Origin: Crocosphaera watsonii WH 8501
GTDB taxonomy: Bacteria > Cyanobacteriota > Cyanobacteriia > Cyanobacteriales > Microcystaceae
NCBI RefSeq assembly: GCF_000167195.1
Contig: NZ_AADV02000002.1
Coordinates: 62,001-126,000, forward strand
DNA: 64,000 nucleotides
Direction: 5' to 3'
Below are positions 27,508-38,530 of this stretch, piece after piece. Positions within the stretch are counted from its first letter, which is position 1. Each line of letters opens with the position of its first letter. The position numbers were made by a program, and so were the translations under genes. Below the pieces are notes generated by a model. That model was not told the DNA's origin and ran no database searches. It was given only the letters and a program-made list of their open reading frames with translations.

Positions 27508-28458
27508 ATGCTGACTTTTGTTACTTTCCATGTTGATTCTAGTAAAGAAACAGCTAAAAAGATATACAATCAAGATAATAAGGATTTTCGTAATGACTAC
27601 AACTATATCTTATTAATTAACTTATTATTTCGTTCTGTTTCAATTTTCCATCCTAATTGTCGTAAAGTGGTTTTAACTGACATGAATACCCGATTAGCAG
27701 GATTGGAAGATGATATTGAAGTCTATCGTACCTCCTTAGATCCTGAATCAATTATGTTTAGTCGTCTAGTTGCCCAATTTAACTATGTAAAAACGCAACA
27801 AATTGACTCAGATATTATTTTAATTGATTCAGATATGTTAGTTAATGCTAATCTAGAACATCTTTTTGAAGAAGATTTTTCCGTTGCCTTAACTTATCGA
27901 TATTTAGAAGCAGTGAAAGATATGCCAATTAATGGTGGTATTATTTTCCTCTCAAGAGATAGAAAACAAGAAGCAATCAAATTTTTAGAAAAAGTCTATC
28001 AAATTTATCAAGAGAAATATTTAAAAGATTACCAATCATGGTCGGGGGATCAGTATGCTTTAATCGATGCAATTGGTTTTGATAACTTTAATTCTAGACA
28101 ATCTGATGTAATGCTAGTTGATGAGCAAAAAATAAAATTACTTGATTGTGAAATTTATAATTTTTCCCCCGATAGAAATCCCAATTCTATTGTGAGAGAA
28201 CATAAAGACAAAGTAATTCTTCATTTTAAAGGAAGTCGAAAAAAAATAATGCCTCTGTATTGGCAAGCTCATTTATCTAACAAAGAAAATTTTAACCTGA
28301 GCAGATTATTGATAACCCTAAAAACTACACTAAGCCTTATTATTAGTTGGCTATGGGCGAAGTGGACGGGAGAAAATTACCCATCAATCAATCAGTTCTT
28401 TATAACATATAAAAGAGACTTTAAAAATTGGATAAAAAGAGCTATTCAAGTGTATTGA
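27508..28458 (+). CDS. Glycosyltransferase, GT-A nucleotide-diphospho-sugar type
   Basis: The 316-residue protein has IILIDSDMLVNANLEHLF near residues 108-125, where DSD is the metal/nucleotide-sugar motif. INGGIIFLSRDR and WSGDQYALIDAI follow, a layout seen in GT8/GT77-like enzymes. HFKGSRKKIMP near residue 246 fits the conserved His of that fold. Sugar and acceptor are unknown. It starts 21 bp after the IS end and is followed after 22 bp by another glycosyltransferase, so the two form an operon, likely for surface polysaccharide. Its promoter may have been displaced by the IS insertion. Confidence 0.75.
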   Translation: MLTFVTFHVDSSKETAKKIYNQDNKDFRNDYNYILLINLLFRSVSIFHPNCRKVVLTDMNTRLAGLEDDIEVYRTSLDPESIMFSRLVAQFNYVKTQQIDSDIILIDSDMLVNANLEHLFEEDFSVALTYRYLEAVKDMPINGGIIFLSRDRKQEAIKFLEKVYQIYQEKYLKDYQSWSGDQYALIDAIGFDNFNSRQSDVMLVDEQKIKLLDCEIYNFSPDRNPNSIVREHKDKVILHFKGSRKKIMPLYWQAHLSNKENFNLSRLLITLKTTLSLIISWLWAKWTGENYPSINQFFITYKRDFKNWIKRAIQVY

Positions 28459-28480
28459 AAAACATGATTTTGAGGTTAAA

Positions 28481-29671
28481 ATGATTCTTTACGTTTCTGA
28501 AAATTTAGTTGCTTTGAATGGTGTAGGTCAATCAGGTATTGATGTTTTAGTAGCTTTATTAGAAAACGACAAATCTGTTACGGTTTGCACCAAAGAGGCC
28601 AATATGATTCTTCCTAACATAACTCACTTTTCCAAGAATGTACCAACTTTAATAGATTATTGTCATAAAGTGCCTTTTCAAAAAGGGATTAAGCGCACTT
28701 TACCTCGCCGAATTTTACAGTATCTAAAAAAGAGAAATAACTATCAAAATTTTCTTAGTCAAATCCAAAATTTATATCCTCATCTTTGTGTCATAAATAG
28801 TTTAGCAAGTCATAAAATGTGGATGTCAATTAGAAAGAATCTGGCAACTAACCCCAAATCAGTTTTAATTGTTCGTGAATCCCCTCGACATTTTAAACAA
28901 CCTCATCCTCGTTCTTTAGAGCATGTAATTGGGGATATTCAAAACTACTCATACTTGATGTTTGTTTCATCTCATTGTCGAGATGAATGGGCTAAATTAG
29001 CTGATCTCAATGGAAACAAACTACTATATATTCCTAATTGTTGTCGAGAAGATTTAGTAGAACAACTTAGAGTCCAAAATCGTTTAACTATAAGAGAAAA
29101 ATTGGGATTTCCAAAAAATGAATTAGTCGCTGTTTGTGTTGCTAGTCTCCAGCCCCGAAAAGGACAGGATATTCTCATAGATGTTTTTCCAGAAATACTT
29201 TCTATCATACCTAATCTTAAGTTATATTTGATCGGACAAACCTGTTATGACAAAAATTGGACAAACTCTTTACTTAATAAAATTGCTTCTAATGATTGGG
29301 GAGAGCATGTGGAATATTTAGGTCCAAAAGAGAATGCTTTGGAGTTTATCTATGGAGCAGATGTTTTAGTCTTACCTTCAAGGGCAGAAGCGATGCCAAG
29401 AGTTATCTTAGAAGCAATGGCTTTAGGGACTCCTGTTATTGCTTCAGATGTAGATGGGGTATCAGAATTAATCGAAAATGGCAAATCAGGTTTTCTATTC
29501 TCCCCAACAGATACCCCTAGTCTTGTATCAGCTTTTCATGCTTGGAAAAATGAGTTGAATAATATTGATTGTATAATTGAAAATGCTCAACAGAAATACT
29601 GGGATAATTTTTCAAGAAAACAACAAATTCAACGCTATCAACAAGCAGTTAGTTATATGTTAGCTAACTGA
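28481..29671 (+). CDS. Family 4 (GT-B) glycosyltransferase
   Basis: The 396-residue GT-B enzyme has the N-terminal start ENLVALNGVGQSGIDVLVAL and a C-terminal Glycos_transf_1 domain: AVCVASLQPRKGQDILIDVF, then ADVLVLPSRAEAMPRVILEA with the E-x7-E type donor site, and SDVDGVSELIENGKSGFLF. It acts in the cytosol or at the inner membrane on a lipid-linked or protein acceptor; the sugar is not predictable. It sits directly behind the GT-A gene. The 223 bp after it hold a coding remnant. Confidence 0.85.
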   Translation: MILYVSENLVALNGVGQSGIDVLVALLENDKSVTVCTKEANMILPNITHFSKNVPTLIDYCHKVPFQKGIKRTLPRRILQYLKKRNNYQNFLSQIQNLYPHLCVINSLASHKMWMSIRKNLATNPKSVLIVRESPRHFKQPHPRSLEHVIGDIQNYSYLMFVSSHCRDEWAKLADLNGNKLLYIPNCCREDLVEQLRVQNRLTIREKLGFPKNELVAVCVASLQPRKGQDILIDVFPEILSIIPNLKLYLIGQTCYDKNWTNSLLNKIASNDWGEHVEYLGPKENALEFIYGADVLVLPSRAEAMPRVILEAMALGTPVIASDVDGVSELIENGKSGFLFSPTDTPSLVSAFHAWKNELNNIDCIIENAQQKYWDNFSRKQQIQRYQQAVSYMLAN

Positions 29672-29884
29672 GTTTATCCAAAACATTATATCATGAGAAA
29701 CCCTATATTTTCTTTACCTATGGTTTACCTAATGAGTCCACAAAAAACTTTGCCATTAATAATATGAAACGTCAACTTAAGCAGAATAAAAACAGTAACT
29801 TATTTTTATCAACTGAAAGTAGACAAAAAATTCTTGAAAATCATGTTATCTTAGTAGAAGTATATTTTAAGCTACTAAAAGAAT
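29668..29884 (+). pseudogene. Short coding remnant, unknown
   Basis: A frame of about 72 codons is open from 29668 to a TGA at 29884. It reads KPYIFFTYGLPNESTKNFAI and ends QKILENHVILVEVYFKLLKE. The only ATG (29764) would give 40 residues. The composition looks protein-like rather than random, but I do not recognise a family. It could be the tail of a gene lost next to the glycosyltransferases. Confidence 0.35.
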
Positions 29885-29894
29885 GAAATAGGAT

Positions 29895-30272
29895 ATGGTC
29901 AAAATTTTTCTCTTTATCGGTTCAATTTTAGCTGGTTTATCCGTGGCAGGAGGTGCATTTGCTAGTCACGCTTTGAAGGATAGACTAAGCGATCGCTTTC
30001 TAGAAATATTCGAGACAGGGACAAAATACCAAATGTATCACGCCTTAGCTTTAATTTTGGTGGCTTTACTGTTAAATAGCCAAGAAAATACCCCAATAAC
30101 TATGGTTGGTGCAGGATATGCTTTTATTATCGGTATTTTAATATTTTCAGGCAGTCTTTATGCCCTTAGTTTAACAGGGATCAAATGGTTGGGGGCGATC
30201 GCTCCTATCGGTGGGGCGGCCTTGATCATAGGTTGGCTAAGTTTGGCGATCGCAGCTTGGGGGATAAAGTAA
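29895..30272 (+). CDS. DUF423 membrane protein
   Basis: The 125-residue protein has four hydrophobic helices, matching DUF423: FLFIGSILAGLSVAGGAFAS with the conserved GAFASHALK, YQMYHALALILVALLL, GAGYAFIIGILIFSGSLYAL and LGAIAPIGGAALIIGWLSLA. The function of the family is unknown. An ATG start at 29895 gives the normal family length. Two HIP1 sites lie in its 3' half. There is no evident operon; sqdB begins 149 bp downstream. Confidence 0.88.
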   Translation: MVKIFLFIGSILAGLSVAGGAFASHALKDRLSDRFLEIFETGTKYQMYHALALILVALLLNSQENTPITMVGAGYAFIIGILIFSGSLYALSLTGIKWLGAIAPIGGAALIIGWLSLAIAAWGIK

Positions 30273-30318
30273 ATTAAAATTACATATTTTTACGGTACTG
30301 TTCCCTCTAAGATGATAA

Positions 30319-31575
<1,257 letters not shown>

Positions 31576-31581
31576 TTGCTT

Positions 31582-31623
31582 ATTCAGTTATGGGGTGGTC
31601 ATTTACCCACCTCATAACTGAAT
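31582..31623 (+). terminator. Hairpin after sqdB
   Basis: ATTCAGTTATG (31582-31592) pairs exactly with CATAACTGAAT (31613-31623), and inner GGTGG/CCACC pairing extends the stem. There is no long T-run, so termination is likely but not certain. Confidence 0.6.
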
Positions 31624-31639
31624 TTCATCAAAGTAGCAA

Positions 31640-31825
31640 ATGACACTAACTCTATACAATACCTTAACCCGCAAAAAAGAACCTTTCACCACCATTGAAC
31701 AAAGAAAAGAAGCCAGAAAAAATAAGAATTTTGCTGAAAGCGATCGCATTCGAGATCAGTTAAAAGAACAAGGTATTATATTAGTGGATCAACCTGGAGG
31801 GGTGACAACTTGGCACCGTAGTTAG
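31640..31825 (+). pseudogene. cysS: Cysteinyl-tRNA synthetase with large internal deletion
   Basis: The 61-codon ORF is a fusion of both ends of CysRS. Residues 1-20 ([20 protein letters not shown]) are the start of cyanobacterial CysRS. Residues 20-61 ([20 protein letters not shown], then GGVTTWHR) are its extreme C-terminus. The whole catalytic core, about 400 residues, is missing. The join falls at ATTGAA (31694-31699), which could serve as microhomology since an Ile-Glu pair is expected on both sides. CysRS is essential, so an intact copy must exist elsewhere. The product cannot charge tRNA. It may be a scar of a duplicated gene or an assembly collapse. Confidence 0.8.
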
Positions 31826-31873
31826 GGGAGACTGGGTGACTGGGGGACGGGGAGACTGGGGAGTGTGGGAAGA
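31826..31873. repeat. G-rich 8-nt-type repeat
   Basis: Irregular GGGGAGACT/GGGTGACT units form the complement of the C-rich arrays at 18.6 and 21.9 kb. It lies just after the cysS remnant and before yjbQ. Confidence 0.6.
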
Positions 31874-31911
31874 AATTTATTGTTTTTGAGTTGATTAGGA
31901 TTGAACTTTTT

Positions 31912-32331
31912 ATGAATAATTATCAGCAGTTATTAAGCATTCAGACAAGAGGAAAAGATTTTCATCGTCTTACCCGTGACGTTGAAAATGTTGTTAGTAA
32001 ATCAGGAATTTCAACGGGTTTATGTACTATTTTTGTGCGCCATACTTCCGCTTCTTTACTTATTCAAGAAAATGCTGATCCCGATGTTTTAGTAGACTTA
32101 GCAAACTTCTTTTCTAAGCTAGTCCCTGAAGATTCTAAACTGTATATTCATAGTGCCGAAGGTGATGACGATATGCCGGCTCATATTCGTTCTATGTTAA
32201 CAAAAACTTCGGAACAAATACCTGTTTCTAATGGTAGATTAGTGTTAGGAACTTGGCAAGGTATTTATCTCTGGGAACACCGTCAACGTAGTCATCACCG
32301 AGAGATTGTTATTCATATTAATGGTGACTAA
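31912..32331 (+). CDS. YjbQ / UPF0047 family protein
   Basis: The start at 31912 gives 139 residues (MNNYQQLLSIQTRGKDFHRL); a TTG seven codons upstream is less likely. Signatures of the YjbQ family are GLCTIFVRHTSASLLIQENA, SAEGDDDMPAHIRSM and WQGIYLWEHRQRSHHREIVI with conserved His residues. E. coli YjbQ has weak thiamine-phosphate synthase activity in vitro; the true role is unsettled. The gene stands alone. Confidence 0.9.
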   Translation: MNNYQQLLSIQTRGKDFHRLTRDVENVVSKSGISTGLCTIFVRHTSASLLIQENADPDVLVDLANFFSKLVPEDSKLYIHSAEGDDDMPAHIRSMLTKTSEQIPVSNGRLVLGTWQGIYLWEHRQRSHHREIVIHINGD

Positions 32332-32508
32332 GCGGCGATCGCATAATACCATTGCAAATGTCGCATAAAAAAATTGTATTTCAAAATAATTTATTTAAGT
32401 TTTTATACAAATCATACCGTTTTGGGAGTGTCAAAAGTTATGATGAGGAACTACGCGATCGCCTGTTTTTGCAACACTACCCATATTTTAGATGGGTTTA
32501 CCCTGTAC

Positions 32509-35500
32509 TCAAACGCCGAAATATAAACGTAATTGCTCCCCGCTGATATTACGCACTTTGGCAATAATTTTGTTATCAACTTTAATTAATCCAAACATTC
32601 TATCAGTATCAAACGAGAGATCACTGACTTGTAAATCTTGTAATTCAAATTGATCTTCTTCGGGATTGAAATCAAGAATTAAATCTGTTCCTTGTGCTTT
32701 AGACAACACAAAGGTATCATTCCCTGTACCACCACGTAGACGATCACTTCCTTCTCCACCATCAAGATAATCATCACTAGAATCTCCAATTAAGTAATCA
32801 TTTCCTTCATTACCAAACAGAGAGTCATTATCATCACCACCACGAAGGTAATCACGGCCAATTCCTCCCAGAATGTGGTCATTACCCTCATCTCCATAGA
32901 TTCGATCATTTCCTCTACCGCTATTCACCCAATCATCTCCTTCTCCTGAACGAATCAACTCTCCTTTTTGTCCCCCTGAAACCGTATCATTTCCAGCACC
33001 CGCATCAATTTTAATATTCCCCCCTAAGTTATTTATTTGATCATCTTTATCGGTTGCAACAATATTTCTGTTTGTCATTCCTTGACCAATTAAGTTTATG
33101 CTATAGGTACTTTCGTCTTGGTCATCACTATTAATAATTAAAGTGGCCATTCTAGACTGAATCCCTCCAGGTTTAAATTCAATAGTAATTGTAGTTGTAC
33201 TTCCAGCCGATAGAGTATTAATGGTTGGTGATGTGATTTTGAAGTCAGAAGCATTTGCTCCCGAAATAGCCATATTAGTAATATTTAGGTCGGCATTTCC
33301 TATGTTTTTAATCGTTAAAATTTGACTAACCATACCTGAATTTACATTGATTTTACCAAGATATAAAGTTGATTTATTAGATATATCGTTGTTTCTTTGC
33401 TTAATATGAATTATTCCACTTGTTGGGGTTTTATTTACGTCATCAACCGTGATAGTAAATGGTTGACTATAGGTGAGAGTTTCGCTATCTTCCGCTGTGA
33501 TGTTAATGTTTATAGACGGCTCATCTTCAAAGTCTAATGCTTGATTAGCTTTTAATTTTAATTGTCCATTTACTACTTCAAAGAGATTATCATTAACTGT
33601 ATAAGTAACTGTGTCACCATTATCCACATCGGTAACGGAAAGATTACCAATCACTTCACCACTAGCATTTTCATTGACTGATTGATTGTCTAATATAACA
33701 TTTGTTGGGGCTTCATTTATATCATTAACCGTGATAGTAAATGGTTGACTATAGGTGAGATTTCCGCTATCTTCCGCTGTGATGTTAATGTTTATAGACG
33801 GCTCATTTTCAAAGTCTAATGCTTGATTAGCTTTTAATTTTAATTGTCCATTTACTACTTCAAAGCGATTATCATCAATGGTATAAGTAAATGTGTCACC
33901 ATTATCCACATCGGTAACGAAAAGATTACCAATCACTTCACCACTAGCATTTTCATTGACTGATTGATTGTCTAATATAATATTTGTTGGGGCTTCATTT
34001 ATATCATTAACCGTGATAGTAAATGGTTGACTATAGGTGAGAGTTTCGCTATCTTCCGCTGTGATGTTAATATTCAGAGACGGCTCATTTTCAAAGTCTA
34101 ATGCTTGATTAGCTTTTAATTTTAATTGTCCATTTACTACTTCAAAGCGATTATCATCAATGGTATAAGTAAATGTGTCACCATTATCCACATCGGTAAC
34201 GGAAAGATTACCAATCACTTCACCACTAGCATTTTCATTGACTGATTGATTGTCTAATATAATATTTGTTGGGGCTTCATTTATATCATTAACCGTGATA
34301 GTAAATGGTTGACTATAGGTGAGATTTCCGCTATCTTCCGCTGTGATGTTAATGTTTATAGACGGCTCATTTTCAAAGTCTAATGCTTGATTAGCTTTTA
34401 ATTTTAATTGTCCATTTACTACTTCAAAGCGATTATCATCAATGGTATAAGTAAATGTGTCACCATTATCAACATCGGTAACGGAAAGATTACCAATCAC
34501 TTCACCACTAGCATTTTCATTGACTGATTGATTGTCTAACGTAATATTTGTTGGGGTTTCATTTACGTCATTAACCGTGATAGTAAATGGTTGACTATAG
34601 GTGAGAGTTTCGCTATCTTCCGCTGTGATGTTAATGTTTATAGACGGCTCATTTTCAAAGTCTAATGCTTGATTAGCTTTTAATTTTAATTGTCCATTTA
34701 CTACTTCAAAGCGATTATCATTAACTGTATAAGTAACTGTGTCACCATTATCCACATCGGTAACGGAAAGATTACCAATCACTTCACCACTAGCATTTTC
34801 ATTGACTGATTGATTGTCTAACGTAATATTTGTTGGGGCTTCATTTATGTCATTAACCGTGATAGTAAATGGTTGACTATAGGTGAGAGTTTCGCTATCT
34901 TCCGCTGTGATATTAATGTTTATAGACGGCTCATTTTCAAAGTCTAATGCTTGATTAGCTTTTAATTTTAATTGTCCATTGATTACTTCAAAGCGATTAT
35001 CATTAACTGTATAAGTAAATGTGTCACCATTATCCACATCGGTAACGGAAAGATTACCAATCACTTCACCACTAGCATTTTCATTGACTGATTGATTGTC
35101 TAACGTAATATTTGTTGGGGCTTCATTTATGTCATTAACCGTGATAGTAAATGGTTGACTATAGGTGAGAGTTTCGCTATCTTCTGCTGTGATGTTAATG
35201 TTTATAGACGGCTCATTTTCAAAGTCTAATGCTTGATTAGCTTTTAATTTTAATTGTCCATTGATTACTTCAAAGCGATTATCATTAACTGTATAAGTAA
35301 ATGTGTCACCATTATCCACATCGGTAACGGAAAGATTACCAATCACTTCACCACTAGCATTTTCATTGACTGATTGATTGTCTAACGTAATATTTGTTGG
35401 GGGTTTATTTATGTCATTAACAGTGATAGTAAACAGTTTATTATAGGTTAGGTTTCCGCTATCTTCTGCTGTGATATTAATATTAACAGATGATTCATTT

Positions 35501-36171
35501 TCAAAGTTTAAGAATTCCCCTGATTTTAATTTTAACTGTCCATTAACCACTTCAAAGCGATCGTCATCTAAAGTATAAGTAAACGTATATTCGTTATCAA
35601 CATCACTAGTATCAAGATTACCAATGACTGCACCTGTTGCATTTTCATTGACTGATTCATTATCTAATGTAATATTGGTTGGAGATTCGTTGACATCATT
35701 TACACCAATGGTTATCTCTTCAAAATAAGAGCGATTACCACTATCTCTGACGGTAAGGTAAAATGTTATTTCAGATTCATTTTCAAAATCCAAAGCTTGA
35801 CCTGCTTTAAGCTTTAATTGATTATTAGTTATTTCAAAACGGTTATCAGGAATAAAGCCATTACCATTTTTCTCCTTGGTATAAACTTGTAGATAGGTAA
35901 ATGTTTCATTGTGATCTTCATCAACAACAGATAAATTGCTAATGACACCACCAATATTGTTTTCATCAATTGATAAATTATCAAAAAGAATATCTGTTGG
36001 AGCTTCATTTAGATTATAAATAAATACGGTTTCAGTGAATGAGACATCAGGGGTATTACCAATCCCTTGCTCATCAACTTCAATCGTCACATCAAAACGA
36101 TTACCATTGACATTTTCTTCATAATCAAAGGTTTTACCATCTTTATTTCTAACCCAGATTCCGCACTTCAA
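32509..36171 (-). CDS. Cadherin-repeat / RTX calcium-binding surface protein, 5'-truncated
   Basis: This 1220-residue frame encodes an extracellular adhesin-like protein. Residues 60-870 hold about nine cadherin-like domains of 94 residues. Seven of them (282-nt DNA repeats with marker positions 33671, 33953, 34235, 34517, 34799, 35081 and 35363) are almost identical (SVNENASGEVIGNLSVTDVD). Then comes an Ig-like choice-of-anchor domain (LTIKNIGNADLNITNMAISG) and about six RTX nonapeptides of GGxGxDxLx type (GDEGNDHILGGIGRDYLRGG) that bind calcium. RTX proteins often leave by a type I system. The frame opens with a TTG inside a domain, with stops just upstream, and no signal is needed for RTX export. 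The 5' end was lost at a transposase remnant (36172-36340). Confidence 0.85.
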   Translation of the reverse strand: MKCGIWVRNKDGKTFDYEENVNGNRFDVTIEVDEQGIGNTPDVSFTETVFIYNLNEAPTDILFDNLSIDENNIGGVISNLSVVDEDHNETFTYLQVYTKEKNGNGFIPDNRFEITNNQLKLKAGQALDFENESEITFYLTVRDSGNRSYFEEITIGVNDVNESPTNITLDNESVNENATGAVIGNLDTSDVDNEYTFTYTLDDDRFEVVNGQLKLKSGEFLNFENESSVNINITAEDSGNLTYNKLFTITVNDINKPPTNITLDNQSVNENASGEVIGNLSVTDVDNGDTFTYTVNDNRFEVINGQLKLKANQALDFENEPSININITAEDSETLTYSQPFTITVNDINEAPTNITLDNQSVNENASGEVIGNLSVTDVDNGDTFTYTVNDNRFEVINGQLKLKANQALDFENEPSININITAEDSETLTYSQPFTITVNDINEAPTNITLDNQSVNENASGEVIGNLSVTDVDNGDTVTYTVNDNRFEVVNGQLKLKANQALDFENEPSININITAEDSETLTYSQPFTITVNDVNETPTNITLDNQSVNENASGEVIGNLSVTDVDNGDTFTYTIDDNRFEVVNGQLKLKANQALDFENEPSININITAEDSGNLTYSQPFTITVNDINEAPTNIILDNQSVNENASGEVIGNLSVTDVDNGDTFTYTIDDNRFEVVNGQLKLKANQALDFENEPSLNINITAEDSETLTYSQPFTITVNDINEAPTNIILDNQSVNENASGEVIGNLFVTDVDNGDTFTYTIDDNRFEVVNGQLKLKANQALDFENEPSININITAEDSGNLTYSQPFTITVNDINEAPTNVILDNQSVNENASGEVIGNLSVTDVDNGDTVTYTVNDNLFEVVNGQLKLKANQALDFEDEPSININITAEDSETLTYSQPFTITVDDVNKTPTSGIIHIKQRNNDISNKSTLYLGKINVNSGMVSQILTIKNIGNADLNITNMAISGANASDFKITSPTINTLSAGSTTTITIEFKPGGIQSRMATLIINSDDQDESTYSINLIGQGMTNRNIVATDKDDQINNLGGNIKIDAGAGNDTVSGGQKGELIRSGEGDDWVNSGRGNDRIYGDEGNDHILGGIGRDYLRGGDDNDSLFGNEGNDYLIGDSSDDYLDGGEGSDRLRGGTGNDTFVLSKAQGTDLILDFNPEEDQFELQDLQVSDLSFDTDRMFGLIKVDNKIIAKVRNISGEQLRLYFGV
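33420..35680. repeat. Seven near-identical 282-nt direct repeats
   Basis: Tandem repeats inside the cadherin-type gene have a period of exactly 282 nt (94 codons). They differ at only a few sites per unit, which implies recent duplication or gene conversion. Confidence 0.9.
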
Positions 36172-36291
36172 AAACTAGCATTAAATACTACAAGCCTGGG
36201 GTTAATAATTAAGTATAATTGCTTAAGCTCTTGAAGACAAAAAAGTGGGATAATTGCTTAAGTTGTTTCCTCTGTAAAAAAAGAGCGAAAA

Positions 36292-36340
36292 ATGTCTTAT
36301 TTAGAAGAAATACAAGTTAAAAATTTAGACCATTTAGGGA
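36292..36340 (+). pseudogene. N-terminal stub of a DUF4277-type transposase
   Basis: ATG at 36292 begins MSYLEEIQVKNLDHLG, the usual start of the IS1634-like transposases with a DUF4277 N-terminus. Only 16 codons remain before copy 2 of the 2177-bp IS. The upstream 36172-36291 is probably the left end of that older element, which itself cut the cadherin-type gene. This is a nested insertion. Confidence 0.65.
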
Positions 36341-36474
36341 TTGGACTTTGGATAAAAAACAATTGTTAGCGTAAATTTTACGCTAAACATATCTCCAGAG
36401 CTAAAATAGAGAATTAAGGTGATTTTAAAAACTCTCTTTCCATCTTTTTAGGGGATTTTAAATATTAAATAGCT

Positions 36475-36870
36475 TCATTCAGTTTCGGTTCCAATATAGA
36501 TATCTAAGTAGCTTTCAGTTAGAGATTGAATGACTCGTTCTAATTCATCAATGAGATTTCTTCTAGTGAGTTTTTCTACAGCATCAATATGAGCAGAACT
36601 TCCGGCTCGTCCTAAATATTTATATTTGGTTTTTTTCTCATTATTAGTGGCCATAGGAAAAATTGATTCAGCAGCCTGTAGTTTGTAATACCAGTAGATT
36701 GTTCCCTTTCCATTAACCTGATAACGAATAATATGACAATTAGCTGGTGCTACTTCCCCTTCCCGTTCAATTTTCTTTATTTTCTGTTTAAGAGAGCGAA
36801 TTAGACTCTTAATTTGTTTGGCTCTCAGGTGGACATCTTGACTGGTCTTAAGTTCGGAATGTGATGACAT
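36475..36870 (-). CDS. IS accessory protein, copy 2
   Basis: Same protein as at 25445 except Ala for Asp in APANC. The start is at 36870 (MSSHSELKTS) or six codons upstream at 36888. It is divergent from the transposase and shares the central dyad, which here carries a mutated left arm. Function is unknown. Confidence 0.75.
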   Translation of the reverse strand: MSSHSELKTSQDVHLRAKQIKSLIRSLKQKIKKIEREGEVAPANCHIIRYQVNGKGTIYWYYKLQAAESIFPMATNNEKKTKYKYLGRAGSSAHIDAVEKLTRRNLIDELERVIQSLTESYLDIYIGTETE

Positions 36871-36949
36871 TAGCCTTAACTGTAACAAACAACCTCTTTT
36901 GATGTTAGCTTATATATTCCGCTAATTTATAAGGTAATAAATTTTAAAA

Positions 36950-38389
36950 ATGACCAAAAATGAAACGGCTACGTCTGTCGAGGAATTCCTGGTGTGGAGG
37001 TCTAACCTCTTCCAAGGACTAAAAGCTAGAAAAGAAACTATTATAGAATTACTCGATGCCCTCTCCAGTAACCAACAAGCTCACTCAGTCGTTGAATTGT
37101 CTCTCAATCCTTTATTTAGAAGAGATTATAACAGTTTATATAGAGGAATTCAATAGTTTTTACCCACTCAAACTGACCCTAATTATGAACAGAGAATTGA
37201 GACTTTATTTTCAGCGGTATCGAGAACAATTCCTCCCACTTCAAAACATTATAACTTATTTGGTATTGACACAACTCCCTGTCCACGACGGTTTGCCGAA
37301 ACGTTAGCGGATAAAACCTTTATTCATTACCCCAATCCAATTAAGGGAAATAAACCCATTAATATTGGACATTGTTATTCCGTTGTCTGCGCTTTACCTG
37401 ACCAAATAGACACAGAAAAAGTCCCTTGGGCTGTCCCCTTATCAGGAGAGCGAGTCCCCTCTAAACATAAAGGAGTAAATCAAGGCAATCAACAACTAAA
37501 AAAAATCTGGCAAAGTTCTTTATTTTCTGATAAATTATCTGTCTTAGTGGCTGATAGTGACTACAGCCAAAAGGATTTTATTGGGGAACAAGTTAAGCAT
37601 GAAGACCTAGTTACTATTACAAGAGTTAGAAGTGACCGAGTTTTTTATCGTCAATTTATTCGGGACCCAAATCAAGCCAAAACTTCGGGACATCCCCGTT
37701 GGTATGGGGATAAATTTGACCTTAAAGATGACCAAACTTGGGCTGAACCTGATGAAGTTCATCATGTTCCCTTTACAACGAAAAAAGGTCGTCAATTAAC
37801 AGTGACTATTTCGGGATGGAAACAGATGTTAATGAGAGGAACTAAAAACTATAAAATGAACAATCACCCCTTTACTTTACTCCAGATTGTTGTCAGAGAT
37901 CAAGAAAGAAATAGTATTTGGAAACCTATGTGGCTTATTGTTATTGGTTCTCGGCGCGATGAGTTAAGTTTAGTTGATTGTTATCAGTGTTATCGACAAC
38001 GTTATGACATGGAACATCTTTTTCGATTTGGTAAACAAAGATTATTGATGACATCTTATTTAACTCCCGATGTACATCATGAAGAAAATTGGTTTAAACT
38101 AACACTTCTTTCTTATGTAAATTTGTGGGCTGCCAGAAAATTAGCTGTGGTTTTACCCCGTGATTGGGAACAGTATTTGAAGACTAATAAATCCATCAAA
38201 ATCACCCCTAGTCTAGTTCAAAGAGACTTTTCAAGAATAATTACGACCTTGGGGACTTTCGCCAAATTTCCCAAACGTCGAGGTTTTTCTTCCGGACGTA
38301 TTAAAGGTTACAAAAAAGCCCCACGAACTCGTCATGATGTTATCAAGAAAGGGAGCAAAAAATCAACTGAAAACTTAAAAGCTCCTTAG
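36950..38389 (+). pseudogene. IS transposase with in-frame amber stop, copy 2
   Basis: Same frame and the same TAG (37154-37156, after RGIQ) as copy 1. The coding differences seen from copy 1 are Arg for Leu in LSGERVPS, Leu for Val in HEDLVTI, Ala for Thr in QTWAEP and Glu for Lys in KKSTEN. All catalytic candidates (IDTTPCPRR, ADSDYSQ, YDMEHLFRF) are retained, which argues against long decay. Confidence 0.8.
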
Positions 38390-38530
38390 TTTTCCTCAGA
38401 ATCTATAGATTAGCCCTATTTGTCAGCCAATTTTATTGACTGATACAGAGCCGATATTTTGGGATTTTAGTTCAGCGTAAAATATACGCTAACAAACTTT
38501 TTTTGTCCAAAGTCCAATGATGATCGGGCT

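Larger units (their letters stand above)
36341..38517. mobile_element. 2177-bp two-gene IS, copy 2
   Basis: It has the same ends, length and gene order as copy 1. Differences are few: in the central dyad the left arm reads TTAGCT instead of TTAGCG (36905-36925). Dyads lie at about 36366-36386 and 38472-38492. The left flank is a transposase stub and the right flank is the start region of a glycosyltransferase. The flanks share no target duplication. Confidence 0.9.

Noticed and set aside
32352-32546. 64-codon ORF between yjbQ and the cadherin-type gene
   Set aside because: It overlaps the 3' end of a well supported gene on the other strand and resembles nothing.
33420-35680. Regular 282-nt repeats as a possible CRISPR or other array
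   Set aside because: The repeats are in-frame cadherin domains within one open frame; there are no spacers.
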